A DNA stretch of 20,681 nt from Coptodactyla brooksi. Its lineage: Eukaryota; Arthropoda; Insecta; Coleoptera; Scarabaeidae. Both the position numbers and the translations under genes were made by a program. The stretch is from contig JAWQRM010000651.1 in the NCBI GenBank assembly GCA_033557675.1, positions 1 through 20,681 on the forward strand. Reading direction: 5' to 3'. Below, piece by piece: positions 8,780-18,665 of this stretch. Numbering within the stretch: the first letter of the stretch is position 1; every line of letters begins with the position of its first letter. The notes under the pieces were generated by a model. That model did not search any database and was not told the origin of the DNA. It was given only the letters and a program-made list of their open reading frames with translations.

Positions 8780-9545
8780 GTGAAAACATAATGGAACTAA
8801 GAACAAATAAAAAATTTTGTTTTAAACTGGTAAAAAATGTTCTCAGACTTACGAATTGATGAAAAAAGTGTATGGTGATCGTTTTAAAAATGGTCGTGAA
8901 TATTTAAGTGATGATGAAAGGCCTGGTCGTCCAGAAAGAAAAAATCGTGCTGAATTGGTAGAAAGAATCCCTGAAATCATTGGTGTCGACGGAAATTTCA
9001 CTGTGAGAATGTTGGCTGAAGAATTAAAAACATATAGAGAAATTGTTCGTCAAATTTTGACCAGTGTTCGCCAAAACGTTGCTCATGTAAATGATGAAAA
9101 CGATCCACATTTTCTTGATTCGCTCATAATTGGTGGTGAAACATGGTGCTTTGAATATGATACAGAAACTAAGCGTCGTTTTGCAGAATGGAAGTCGAAT
9201 GGCGAGCCTAAGCAAAAAAAAATGCGTTTTCAGAAATCAAGAATCAAGACAATGTTGATTACTTTTTATGATTCACAAGGGATTGTCCAGAGGGAATTTG
9301 TTCCACAAGGTAAAATTGTCAATGGAGTATATTATTTAATAATCACCGTGTGACTACTTTCTTTTCCCTAAACTGAAAATTGCGATGAAAGGATCCTTTT
9401 ATGATGATATTTCAGCCATTCAAGCAGCTGCAACGCAGCTGAATTCCTAAGGATTACATACAAAACTCTGCATGCAATGGTTCATCGTGCTAGAAAGGGT
9501 ATTGAGTTAAATGGAACCTATTTTGAATAAAAACTAACTTTTAAA
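8780..9545 (+). mobile_element. Mariner-like element relic D, internally deleted
   Basis: Coding similarity to a mariner-family transposase starts at about 8791 (MELRTNKKFCFKL, frame 1) and continues through the main open stretch into a frameshifted C-terminal piece that ends near 9530. I could not identify terminal inverted repeats, so the limits are approximate. It is not part of the A/B/C family: it has no tandem array and a clearly different protein. Confidence 0.8.
8791..9530 (+). pseudogene. Mariner-family transposase with lost catalytic Asp
   Basis: The open stretch 8856-9353 (165 codons) carries SDDERPGRP, the linker between the two helix-turn-helix motifs, then FTVRMLAEEL and REIVRQIL. 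The catalytic domain follows from FLDSLIIGGETWCFEYD. In relatives the motif is GDETW; here residue 94 is Gly, so the first catalytic Asp is gone. The second is present (D139 in LITFYDSQG). Small deletions are visible around residue 8 (after VYGD) and around residue 70 (after RQILT). After VNGVYYL (156-161) the HDNA-type block is deleted, and the protein resumes in another frame at about 9357 with FLFPKLKIAMKGSFYDD and AIQAAATQ. Upstream, the true N-terminus (MELRTNKKF) is also out of frame. The gene is dead. Confidence 0.85.
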
Positions 9546-10008
9546 CATAATTCAATGTGTGTTTTTTGTATATCTAAAACTGCTCGTTATTTAATTGTCA
9601 TGCTGTGTATGTGCTTTCCTATGAAACACACTTGGATGCACTTTTCCTGAAAACGCCTCTCATTTTTTCAAAAAGTATTTTTCAAAAAATGCTGCGTTCA
9701 CGAACAAGATATAGTTATATATTAACGGAATCTCTTTGATTTTTGATATTGGATTATTGAACTTGGAGCTTTCGTATACACCGCACGACACCTCTGGAAA
9801 ATCAGGTTTCCTTAAAGTTGCCTTAAACTTCCTTCATTTACAATATTTTTTAACGAAAAGAATGTTGAATGTTGTTCAATATATGTATTTTGTGATACAA
9901 AATTCCCGAATGTCACTTTTTTTCACCTTGCAATTACGCATGGCCACTTAAGTAATTAGTAAATAAATAAATTTACTTATTTCTGCATTACATAAGAATA
10001 TTTTATTA
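9546..10008. other. AT-rich non-coding stretch
   Basis: A 71-codon frame (9736-9951) shows no recognisable family. Two adjacent TTTTTCAAAAA-type words lie at 9665-9690, and a short palindrome (AGTAAAT/ATTTACT) near 9958-9977. Confidence 0.4.
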
Positions 10009-10088
10009 TAATTATTGCTTTAATTTTCGTTTCAAATTACACTAAATAAATTTATTGTAATTTGAAACGAAAATTAAAGCAATAATTA
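10009..10088. repeat. Nearly perfect 80-bp palindrome (hairpin)
   Basis: The arms 10009-10041 and 10056-10088 are 33 bp each and exactly complementary. The 14-nt centre (10042-10055) forms a further 5-bp stem (TAAAT/ATTTA) after one mismatch. It is not simple AT repeat: the arms contain GCTTTAATTTTCGTTTC. It could be a foldback or MITE remnant, or could be transcribed into a hairpin RNA. Confidence 0.92.
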
Positions 10089-10768
10089 ACTCAAGTTAAT
10101 TTGATGCGAATGTCGTATTGATTACTGTTGATTTTGTTCTCGTATTATGTGTCTTTATTAAACAACATCTTAAGCAATCGGCTGTAACATTATTCCTCAT
10201 TCATTGATCTGCTATCATTTAGGTCGATTGCAATATATTACAATATTAGCGCTATAGAGCGCAATGCTAATAGAGAACAGGTAGCAATAATCATGAGTAT
10301 TTGAACAAAAATATCATCAAAAGCTGTGGAAAAAGATCAGATAAAAAGTCTACATTCCATGTGTTGTAGCTACAACACATTGTACACAGTAGCTCTATTA
10401 TGCATATTTAGAGAACATCTTTATAGTTAATATTCTATGCGTTTTTAGAAATTTTGGTAATCAATTTTAAAAAAGAATGCCTCAATAATCCATCTTAAAC
10501 TTTGCGATACAACGTTTTGTAAATTTAATCTAATGAATCATTAATTAAATTGTAGCAGAAAATATACACTGGATATTAAAAGATATTTTTAAGAAGATAT
10601 TTTGTTATCATTTAGATGCATACATTATGTTCTTAAATTAAATTTATGCCGAAAATAAAGAATGAAAGCTTTCTTTTAACGGATTTCAAACTTCATATCT
10701 AGATTTAATTGGCCATTTTGAATTTCTTAGTAAGTTCAGCCATTTGTAACCACATAAATAATTATCTG
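10089..10768. other. AT-rich non-coding stretch
   Basis: Nothing recognised. Confidence 0.4.
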
Positions 10769-10769
10769 T

Positions 10770-11658
10770 AAGCTTTCAAAACGGTGCTAATAAAATTAAC
10801 CTAACTATCCATCTAAAACTAACCATACATCTAAAACATATATATACAAAACATACAAAATATGGCTGAAATTAATTTATTTCAGAGATATATTAGGTTA
10901 AGATAAATAATAGCTGATTGGCAACACTAACACCAGTCAATTGTATTATTAATTTTCGAAATACCCATTATTGGAGCGAGGAAAATCCTCATGCGACTGC
11001 TAGTAAGCATTGCCAACATACTTTCTCATTCAATGTCTGGTGTGGTCTTCTTAGTGACAATCTTAGCCCCTTCCTTTTACCGACAAGACCTTTACGAATA
11101 TCTTGCATTTTTTGCAAAATAATTTGTATAAACCTCTTGAAGACATTCCGTTTGCCAAAAGACAGGGGATGTGATTTTTTCATGATGGTGTCCCTGCTTA
11201 CTATTCTCATATCGTCACTGACTATTTAAACAGAACATATGGTAACCGATGGGTTGGTCGAAACGGACCTGTTAAATGGCCACCACGATCTCCTGATCTG
11301 ACCCCATTCGATTATTTTTTGTGGGGCTGGATGAAGTCTATAGTTTATTCTACGTCAATTGGGATGCAACCAGAGCTAAGGCATCACATCGTGGAAGCTG
11401 CAGCAACTATCAAAGGCCGTTCTAATGCTATAAGGCTTGCCAGAGAAGCATGGATTCGTCGTGCTGAATGCTGCATTCAACAAAACGGGGACCACTTTGA
11501 ACAATTACTCTGAATGTTTTATTGTTAAATAATATTTCAACATTCAATATCTCTGAAATAAATTAATTTAAGACATGTGTTTGTAGGAACTTTATTGTTT
11601 ATTTTGTGTTGGATAAACACATCCCCAAAATAGTGCCGTGCAATTTCGAAACACCCCG
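10770..11658 (+). mobile_element. Mariner-family relic E with long inverted repeats
   Basis: A 23-bp perfect inverted repeat (10869-10891 with 11547-11569, core TTTATTTCAGAGATAT) brackets the coding remnant. Similarity between the two sides continues outward, less well. On the right it runs to a sharp terminus CGGGGTGTTTCGAAATTG (read on the minus strand from 11658) next to a TA. On the left it runs to about 10770 (TTTCAAAACGGTGCTA). The inverted repeats would then be about 110-120 bp long. The left end is approximate. The interior is about 650 bp, too short for a full transposase gene. Confidence 0.8.
10918..11513 (+). pseudogene. Mariner-family transposase, C-terminal part, 41 residues between last two Asp
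   Basis: The remnant starts abruptly after an internal deletion, with NTHYWSEENPHA, then FSFNVWCG and LSDNL. Frameshifts follow between about 11040 and 11170. FFHDGVPAYYSHIVTDYLN and WPPRSPDLTPFDYFLWGWMK come next, and the C-terminus ends at a stop at 11511-11513. The two visible catalytic Asp residues are in HDGV and PFDYF. Counting codons gives 41 residues between them, unlike the 34 of copies A-C, which matches the DD41D spacing reported for rosa-like elements. The DNA-binding N-terminus and the first catalytic Asp are missing. Confidence 0.83.
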
Positions 11659-11660
11659 TA

Positions 11661-12160
11661 TATACTATAAATATACTTAAATTACTATCTGATTAGTATA
11701 TTTCTACCTGATTATTTACGATTTCTTTGAAAGTGCATAGTTGTAACAGTTGGTCGTGAACTAATTGTTATAATATGCTGAACACTCATGTACACAAAAA
11801 TATAGAACAATTTATGGTTACACAAGCTACTGTGCATATTTATGCCTATAAAAGGAAACGTATTACAGTAGCTCATTTTTCCTAATGACATTGAAGAATG
11901 TAAGCTATAGTTTTAATAAACTATTCATGTAAATGTCGGTTGCCTGTAATACCACGCTATTACATATGCTAAATTTGTTTTTCTTTTCTTTGTAAATTAA
12001 TTATAAGAAATGCATTCCTTATGGAAACCCCAGAGAAATCGTAAAATAAACGAGTTGCTTTTTTTAGTGCACGTTAATTATGTACTTAAATAACTTTCAT
12101 TACTTTTAAGGAAAGCCAAACATGGCAAAAGCTAAACGTGAATTAAGGTGAAAAAAATCA
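11661..12160. other. AT-rich non-coding stretch
   Basis: Nothing recognised. Confidence 0.4.
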
Positions 12161-12169
12161 TGTTAATAA

Positions 12170-12540
12170 ATCATTTTGAGCAAAGGGAAACCAGAACAAC
12201 CAAGATCTCTTGGACAAGGAAGACTGAAAGACGACGGAATATTACAGGAAGCAACTCTGCCATTAATGCCGGACTTTCTTCGACCAGCTGACTTCACTTT
12301 AGTCCGGGATTCGTGAATTTTCAATAAGTTTCTCACGATGCGGAGCATAGCAGATGCATAAATGATACGTTCTTCTCCGCAGACCGACGAAAATTTTATC
12401 ACAGCTCTGTACGCTAGTAATTATTGGCAATTTGGTTTTTTGCCTCCATTAAATTACCGGGTCCTTAAGCCAGGATACGCCGTGTCTTCCATATTATTTG
12501 CATTGGGATAGCTGACGTTGAAATCCTTCCAAGGGGTTTC
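12170..12540. other. Unassigned GC-richer block
   Basis: The block contains a 79-codon minus-strand frame (12163-12402) that looks like no family I know. The base composition rises compared with both flanks. A decayed element or conserved non-coding DNA are both possible. Confidence 0.35.
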
Positions 12541-13239
12541 AAATATTAGTTAACTCAGTTAAAGTAACACATATATTTTATTTTGTGTTCAGCTATGCTC
12601 TTCACATTTTAGTACTATGTTTATGAATTATGTGTTTAATCTGAGATTTCCTGTTCGCTCTACTTAGTATGCGTACCGAGTCACAGTTAATGAAATCTCA
12701 TTATTCCTGGCGTCGCTCTGAATTAAAATGAGAAATTACGACACATTATGGTAGTTGAAATGCACTTAAACTTAAGCTTGTAGGAGGCACTTTCTACCAA
12801 TTAGCATTTCCTGATCAATTTCTCAAATGTTCCTGGCAATTAGCGTGAAGTAATTTTACTTTGTGTGTTGTTTTATGTAATTAAGGTGTTCATTTCTGAA
12901 TTAATTAAATAATCCCAGTAAGAAAACAAAATCGGTAAGACCATAAAAATTAATTCAATAAAAGTATATTGTATCGCAATAGCAGCGTGGTTTAGCTTTC
13001 AATGCATAACAGTGAACGGTAAATTTATCATATTGTTGGATTATGTATCGTTTGTTTTACTCTATTTACTTTTGCACAAATTGGAAATTTCACTGAATTA
13101 CTTTAACACGAATGTGAATCACGTGTGTCTAGATTATGTAACGTTCTTGTAAACTCGCGATCTCTAAACAGTAGGAAAGATTAATAGGGAATTGAAATGT
13201 TCCAATTACAACGGTAATATTATTGAGTGACTCACATCA
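12541..13239. other. AT-rich non-coding stretch
   Basis: Nothing recognised. Confidence 0.4.
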
Positions 13240-13760
13240 ATAATTATGCAGGTATGTGAACCATAGCGCCGGTGAGAAAACCAAAACGCAAATCAAGCAT
13301 GCGCTAAAACATGTTGGAATAGTCGACAACGTGTTACTTGGTCGGCAGTAAAGCTGGCAACAAGACGAATAAGAACTACCAGGAAGGGGAATCCGATTGC
13401 TAATGAACCAAATATCTTATCTGGTGTCCCGTAAATATGGCGAGAAAACGATGTGGGAATGCAAATCTACGCCAATTACTTCTATAGTCGGTTACTAATT
13501 GAATATCTGCATCGGACGGCACATAAAAATGAAATACACATCGACGAAAGTAAAAGATCCATTTGGATCTATGTTAAGGTGTTACGCCATCGAGGTCTTA
13601 TTTTGCCAATTAGACATCGCAGTAGGTAGTGCATAGTCCACCGATGACCGCCTGTGAGAACCAGTTTAGAATCACGCTTGAATCATAGCTTGAAGACGTA
13701 ATGTCACTTGCACTTACGGTGGTCAAGGCGAGTGTATACTGAACGTACCAGCATACACAC
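13240..13760. promoter_or_regulatory. Possible intronic regulatory block
   Basis: The sequence is of normal complexity and GC-richer than its flanks, without an open frame or repeat similarity that I can see. It contains GTGGGAA (13453-13459), the core recognised by Su(H)/CSL proteins, overlapping an ATGCAAAT octamer (13459-13466). Such short words occur by chance at this scale, so the regulatory reading is only an inference from position upstream of a Notch ligand exon. Confidence 0.2.
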
Positions 13761-13859
13761 ATTGAAGAGATCTAGTAATAAAAGAAATTAAAATTATTGT
13801 ATAACACATGTTATAAAAAAAATCTTTTACCATATAGTAACATTACAGTTATGTTTATA

Positions 13860-15690
13860 TGCGTATTACTGATCCTCAAATTTGGCCCATTCATTCCTGT
13901 TCATTGAAGTCGTTTTTGCCTTCTTCTCTGTAGCTTTTCTCCGATTACCTGGTCCCAGGTGGTTCTAGGCCTTACTCTTGAGTTGTCTTCTTTCAAGGAA
14001 TTCCAGTATTGGTTCGACCGAAAGTTCTTCTCTTATTTGAGTGCTCCTTATGTTATCTCTGATAGTCACCCCTTTCATCCTTCTGAAGAACCTCATTACA
14101 GCCGCTTGTGTTCTACTTTCTTCTTTTTGGTTCATTATCCAAGTTTCACATCCAACTGTCAAAATAGGTCTATAGATAGCGTTAAATATTTATCATTAAT
14201 ATAAATATAATTAAATATAATTTTCATTGATTTTTCTCCTGTTATTTATGTCCATTTCTTGTCTTCCATTGGTTTGAAGATTTCCTACTAGGTATTTAAG
14301 GATTGTTACCTCTTCAATGTCTTTGTTGTCTACTGCAGTTTTTATTGTGCATTGTTTATCTCCTAGGACCATTACTTTCGTTTTATCTTTACTTAATGTC
14401 ATTCCATATTCTTTCAGTATTTCATTACTTATTTCCAGATTTTTCTTTAGTTCTTCTTCACTTTCGGTGGTTAGTATTATGTCATCTGCAAATGCTTCTT
14501 CGGAGGTTGCTTCACTTTGTAAATTCCTGTATCCAATATGTAACTTTTTAGTTTTCTGCGAGTATTTTTTTATATCCCCGTCAATGCATACTACAGCTAA
14601 TAGGGAAGTTAGGAAGCCTCCTTGTATTAACCCTTCATTTGTTTTGAATGGTTCTAAAATTCTGCCCTGGCTTATGACGCGGTTATTAGTTTCTGTGTAA
14701 ATATTCCTGATAATCCTTGTTGTTTTTCTACTGACGCCTCTCTGGGTTTCTTTCTGGGTGTTTTGTCAAAAGCCTTCTCTAGATCAATAAAATCTATGAA
14801 CACTTTTTTTTGTGTGCTTCTTCCCTTTCTAAAGCCACTTTGGGCCTATGTTAATGTATCTTCTATTTCTGTTCTGACTGTATTATCAATTATTTTGTCA
14901 AGTTTATTGCTACACTAGTTAATGTTATTCCTCGGTAGTTGCTGCATTCATATTTATCTCCTTTCTTGAGCATGGGTACAATGAGAGATATTTTCCAGTC
15001 ATTAAGGATTCGTTCTTCCCATGCTTTATTTAGTATTTGCAATAATATTTTCATGGCTCTGTGCACCATATGTTTGTACATTCCTGCTGTAGGTTTGTCG
15101 AACCTCAACTTTCCCATTTTTCATGGTTCTTATCGCGTCTTGCACCTCTCTAAATATTATAGCTGATTCACCAATTTCTTCTTCCGATTCAGATCGTGGA
15201 AATATTCCTTCCATCTACCCATAATTTTGCTGTCTTCTGTCGATAATTTTCCATCTGCGTTTTTAATTCCTTTCGTATAGTGGGTTTGCCCCTTTCCCAG
15301 TGTTTTTAGTGTTCTGTAGAAAAAATGTTGACTTCCTTCACTGTCCCCTCGATTTTATTTCCAAACTCTACTCATTGCTGTTCTTTGGTTGCGGTTACTA
15401 ATTCTTTAACTTTGTTCCTTTCTTTCTTATAGGTTTCATAATGTTCAGGTGTTTTATTGCTTAGATAGAATTTCCACTTATTCTTTTTCATTTGTAATTC
15501 GCTTTTTAATATCTGCGGACCACCAAGGCGTTTGTTTTTTCTTTGTTGCTTTTTTATTACTTCCACATAACCCTTTAGCTTAGCTAGTTAGTAATATCGT
15601 TTAAAAAAAATCCAAACTGTGTCTAAGTTTTCTACAATTATATCTCCCACTATACTGCTAACATAAGTTGATGTTGTTGAACTTTGCTAT
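13860..15690 (-). mobile_element. Non-LTR retrotransposon (LINE) remnant 1, 5'-truncated
   Basis: The minus strand carries, in order, the linker after the endonuclease, the reverse transcriptase and the C-terminal end of a LINE ORF2, broken by many stops and frameshifts. The endonuclease domain is missing, as expected from 5' truncation. The 3' end fades near 13790-13860, where an AT-rich tail begins. The protein resembles those usually annotated as endonuclease-reverse transcriptase in insects; I do not assign a clade. Confidence 0.83.
13880..15680 (-). pseudogene. LINE ORF2 reverse transcriptase remnant with FADD motif
   Basis: Reading 5' to 3' on the minus strand: WKFYLSNKTPEHYETYKK and KVKELV (around 15380-15480); GDKYECSNYRGITLTSVA of the RT fingers (around 14910-14960); SGFRKGRSTQKK and FIDFIDLEKAFDKTPR around 14770-14850, with the first catalytic Asp region; AFADDIILT with the catalytic FADD at 14481-14492; then MTLSKDKTKVMVLGD. 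The last part is GCETWIMNQKEE and AAVMRFFRRMKGVTIRDNIR (13965-14162), the thumb-to-C-terminal region. The catalytic residues are kept, but at least several frame breaks separate the pieces. Nothing functional can be made from this copy. Confidence 0.85.
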
Positions 15691-15727
15691 TTTAAATTGA
15701 ATACTAAATTAAATTTTAAATTGAATA
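15689..15727. repeat. 15-bp direct repeat between the two LINE remnants
   Basis: ATTTTAAATTGAATA occurs at 15689-15703 and again at 15713-15727, between the truncated 5' end of LINE 1 and the A-rich tail of the Jockey-type remnant. It may be a small duplication or a trace of a target-site event. Confidence 0.6.
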
Positions 15728-15744
15728 ATAGATTTATTTTATTT

Positions 15745-16320
15745 TTTTTAAACAATACAATATATTTTGTATATTACTACAACTAGCCTTAGAGGCTAAT
15801 CAGTACTTCTTGTACTGGGCTGAAATTTGGTATATGCAGTGGCTTTAAGAATTGCCACTCAGTGACCCTATATTCTTTGAGTATATCAGGTTCCATCTTA
15901 GAGTTTTCCCAAATGATCAGCACTACACTACTCCAGATCCTGTAAGTCTCTCCTCTTGAGTATTCTCAATTGATGGCCAGGGTCAAAGAGTTGAATGGCT
16001 TCAATATTGACATGTTTTCGTGTTTTTGGGTAAAGCGCTTTATATGCTTTATCTGGCTTTGGGCTGTGCTTATCTTAAGGTCACGATGAATGTTATGGCT
16101 TCTGATGTACCAGGGAGGCTTAACTATATCCCGCAACACTTTAGTCTGGAATATATTCGAGAACAAAGTGTACCAAACTGCAGAATACCAAATATTCACA
16201 TATGCATCTCTTTTATTTCTCAGCTTCTTATTATTACTCAGCTTCTTCCATTCCACTATGTGAGTTTAGTTCCAGTTTTGTATTTTAGTTATGTAATCAT
16301 GAATAAGAACGGAGGGATAC
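15745..16320 (-). mobile_element. Non-LTR retrotransposon (Jockey-type LINE) 3' remnant
   Basis: The minus strand codes VWYTLFSNIFQTKVLRDIV, then KPPWYIRSHNIHRDLKI, the C-terminal region typical of Jockey-clade ORF2 proteins (FQ.KVLR.IV.APWYV...IHRDL in relatives), in the open stretch 15966-16256. A further piece RLKRRDLQDL, like the usual C-terminal end, sits out of frame near 15930. The 3' end appears to be the A-rich run TAAAAAAAATAAAATAAA (complement, about 15735-15755), a poly(A)-like tail. The copy is 5'-truncated to its last 600 bp and lies immediately next to LINE 1 in the same orientation. Confidence 0.8.
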
Positions 16321-16329
16321 TAATAATTG

Positions 16330-17060
16330 GGTGAAACATTTTTGTTTTTGACTCATTGTTACATACCTAAATGTGTCTCAGGCCGTCAAAAATTTTGTAA
16401 CCTTAGAAGTAAAACGTAATATGATCGTATTCAGAGACTTTAAGAGAATAGTCCATCATTCTTACATTGACTAAAGCCTTAAGTCAGAATTTCTCTTTGC
16501 TGTTCACCAGCACCAAATGATGTCTCGATTTGTCAATAAAAGCTAATTATTTTTAGTAGCTTAGAAATATATTAATAAAACTATTCCTTCTTAGCCTATA
16601 TTAGGATGCCAAAGAGCGTTTTGAGTTATAAAACATTATTATATTAATAGTACTTTGTAGAATTACTTACTTTTAATATATATTTTCTTCTATTTTGTCC
16701 AATTTTTTATACAATTGTACAAAATTTATTGATTTGTGCAATTAAATATTTTATCCCATGTCGAAAAAGTCATATTACATCTGCACATTTAATAGCCAAA
16801 GAGTTCGATGTTTCCAAATTTTCTGTACTTAAGATGATCTGCCAATTTTGGAGATCATCAGCAGCTTGAATATCACTGCACAAAACCCTTTGAGCCCTTT
16901 TTTCAATTGACCAGTGATATTTGCATGGTATATTCAAAGATAAGCAAACCAATTTCTTTGTGAATTTGATTTTAAGTTAGGAAGATGGGTTCACGATGAG
17001 TTAAAAATCAATGAGCAATTGTGTAGAAGCTGTGGCTGATTTTTCAATGTTTCATTGCAG
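16330..17060. other. Intronic sequence upstream of the Serrate exon
   Basis: AT-rich sequence with no recognised repeat. A 60-codon minus-strand frame (16770-16952) resembles nothing I know. The last 25 bases are pyrimidine-rich and end in TTGCAG (17055-17060), the splice acceptor of the exon. Confidence 0.55.
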
Positions 17061-17363
17061 TGCGCGCATGGCTCCGGATTCTTCGAACTGCAAGTGCTGG
17101 AGATGTCGAATCCAGGCAGCTTGCTGTCAAACGGAAGCTGCTGCGGAGGACTGTCGAAGTCGACGATGCACCAAAGGTGCTCGGTGCCGTGCAACACCTT
17201 CTTCAGACTGTGCCTTAAAGAGTACCAGAGTAACGTGACCAGTACCGGTTCGTGCTCGTTCGGCAATACGTCCAGTCCGGTACTGGGCAGGGACTCCTTC
17301 ACGCTCACCGATTCAGAACTCGAGAAAGGGAAGCTCGTCCTGCCTTTCACCTTCAGATGGACG
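17061..17363 (+). CDS. Ser: Serrate (Jagged-type Notch ligand), MNNL-domain exon, probably exon 2
   Basis: The exon runs from a TTGCAG acceptor to a GTAAGT donor (17364-17369) and encodes 101 residues with phase-0 introns on both sides. The protein matches the MNNL domain at the N-terminus of Notch ligands: SGFFELQVLEM (residues 5-15), NGSCCGG (24-30), CNTFFRLCLKEYQ (44-56), GSCSFGN (63-69), PVLGRDSFTL (73-82) and LPFTFRWT (94-101). CLKEYQ and LPFTFRWT point to Serrate/Jagged rather than Delta, which has CLKHYQ. The Cys residues at 1, 27, 28, 40, 44, 51 and 65 fit the extracellular disulfide pattern. N24, N58 and N69 lie in glycosylation sequons. Serrate is a single-pass membrane ligand that binds Notch on neighbouring cells; MNNL and the following DSL domain contact the receptor. 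The exon size and phases resemble exon 2 of vertebrate JAG1, as I recall it. The signal peptide, DSL, EGF repeats and transmembrane segment are not in the window. Confidence 0.93.
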
Positions 17364-18016
17364 GTAAGTAACGCAAGACAGCCGCGCACACATGCACACA
17401 CGTATTTACCATAATTATATCTGCCAAGTGGCAGGACACCCAAGAGAGACATGTACTCGTGTAGTCCAACCTCGGTGGCACTTTCACTTGACTTTTGCAC
17501 GCCCGTCTGCCTTATTGCGACTTAATGAACCAAACCAATTAAAACGCGGACGTGGCTATGGCAATTATATGTTATGACAGATCTGCTTCTGTTGGCGAAA
17601 ATTGCTAGTGATTATTCCCATGACAAATCATCCACTTTTCATAAAATCTCTAAAGGAACCCTCCATAAACTGTAACGTAACTAATGAAACAAAACAGAAA
17701 TACATTGCTAATGCTAATATACAAGTATCTTTAAACTATACTTATTTCAGTATCTTAAACAAAATTTACTGTACGGTTAGTAAATTTTAAGAAATCCATA
17801 ACACAAAACGTTATGGGTTTTAAAAGTTTTCTACAAAATCTTCTAACTTTAAACAACCAAATCAGATACTTCTACAAAATAGACATTACAATTTAGTTAC
17901 ATTCACTAGAACTTCATGGCTAGCTACTGTTTGGCATCTACAGTTAATTGTGGATACATTTCTTGCGATAACTTACTTCTAGTATAGTATTACTTCTATG
18001 TCTTGTTAAAACATAG
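17364..18016 (+). other. Start of the next Serrate intron
   Basis: It begins with the consensus donor GTAAGTA. No further exon is seen: I looked for the short following exon that would continue RWT with a (K/R)S(F/Y)TL(I/L) sequence and did not find it here or up to the window end. A small inverted repeat CTGCCA/TGGCAG lies near 17421-17434. Confidence 0.6.
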
Positions 18017-18067
18017 TATTAGGTTGTTCGGAAAGTAATTTCGTTTCTTTTTTGGCTGGAAATGAAA

Positions 18068-18400
18068 GGCTCTTTTCTGTAATTACATATACATCATTTT
18101 GGTTCAACACCTTTTGCCAGCTTTCTGGCAGTAGCTTGATTCCACGCTCATAAAACTTCTGATCCTTGCTGGCAAAAAACTGATCCAAGCCGTTTTTGAC
18201 GGCTTCACTTGAAGTGAAGATTTTGCCGTCCAAAGAAACGTGTAGAGAGAATATGACAGGTATGGTAGTACATCCCATCCAAGCTGTAAAAGCTTTTGAC
18301 GAGTTACCAAAATGGCATGCGGTCTCGCAATATCATGGAGAAACACCACATCTTTTCTATTGATCAATTCTGGCCTTTTCTGTTTGAGTGAATCATGCAA
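18068..18400 (-). pseudogene. Mariner (DD34D) transposase, C-terminal half of copy C
   Basis: The minus strand reads SLKQKRPELINRKDVVFLHD, then IARPHAILVTRQKLLQLGWD, with the second catalytic Asp kept in HDIARPH (Asn after it changed to Ile). After LPYLSYSL the segment that carries the third Asp (DLTPSDYYLF in copy B) is deleted. The deletion seems to have joined two TAGAGA words that are still separate in copy B. The protein then resumes in another frame with VSLDGKIFTSSEAVKNGLDQ and ends in ASKDQKFYERGI and PESWQKVL. The fragment cannot be active. Confidence 0.86.
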
Positions 18401-18665
18401 TTTGTCCAGTTAATAACGCTACACTTTACAATTGATCGTGGTATTCTCACAAAAATTTTGGAAAGAGTTCCCAAAAATTTCGCAAATTTGCAAAAAATTT
18501 TGCAAATTTTTGCAAAATATTTTGCATACCCGTTTGGAAAAATCGGGCAATTTATTTTCCCAGTTGATGACAGTACACTTTAAAATTGATCGTGGTATTC
18601 TCCCAAAAATTTTGAAAACAGCTCCCAAAAGTTGTGCAAACTTGCAAAAAATTTCGTAAACCAGT
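18385..18665 (-). repeat. Transposase-junction tandem array in mariner copy C
   Basis: Two units are present. The ATCATGCAATTTGTCCAG...ATTGATCGTGGTATTCTC block occurs at about 18390-18450 and again at 18545-18602. Each is followed by paired CCAAAAATTT(T/C)G words and by TTTGCAAA-rich sequence. The period is about 155 bp. The fewer units compared with copies A and B suggest that array length varies between copies. Confidence 0.83.

Noticed and set aside
12163..12402. A 79-codon minus-strand gene
   Set aside because: No family resemblance or splice or promoter evidence; kept only as part of an unassigned block.
14303..14700. Hydrophobic plus-strand proteins of 82 and 127 codons
   Set aside because: They are the reverse complement of the LINE reverse transcriptase region, including the FADD motif.
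17011..17238. A 75-codon frame on the plus strand over the exon
   Set aside because: Wrong frame of the Serrate exon, made Cys-rich and Arg-rich by the base composition.
16991..17500. A 169-codon protein on the minus strand
   Set aside because: It is the reverse frame of the Serrate exon and shows no family similarity; the plus frame has conserved motifs and splice sites.
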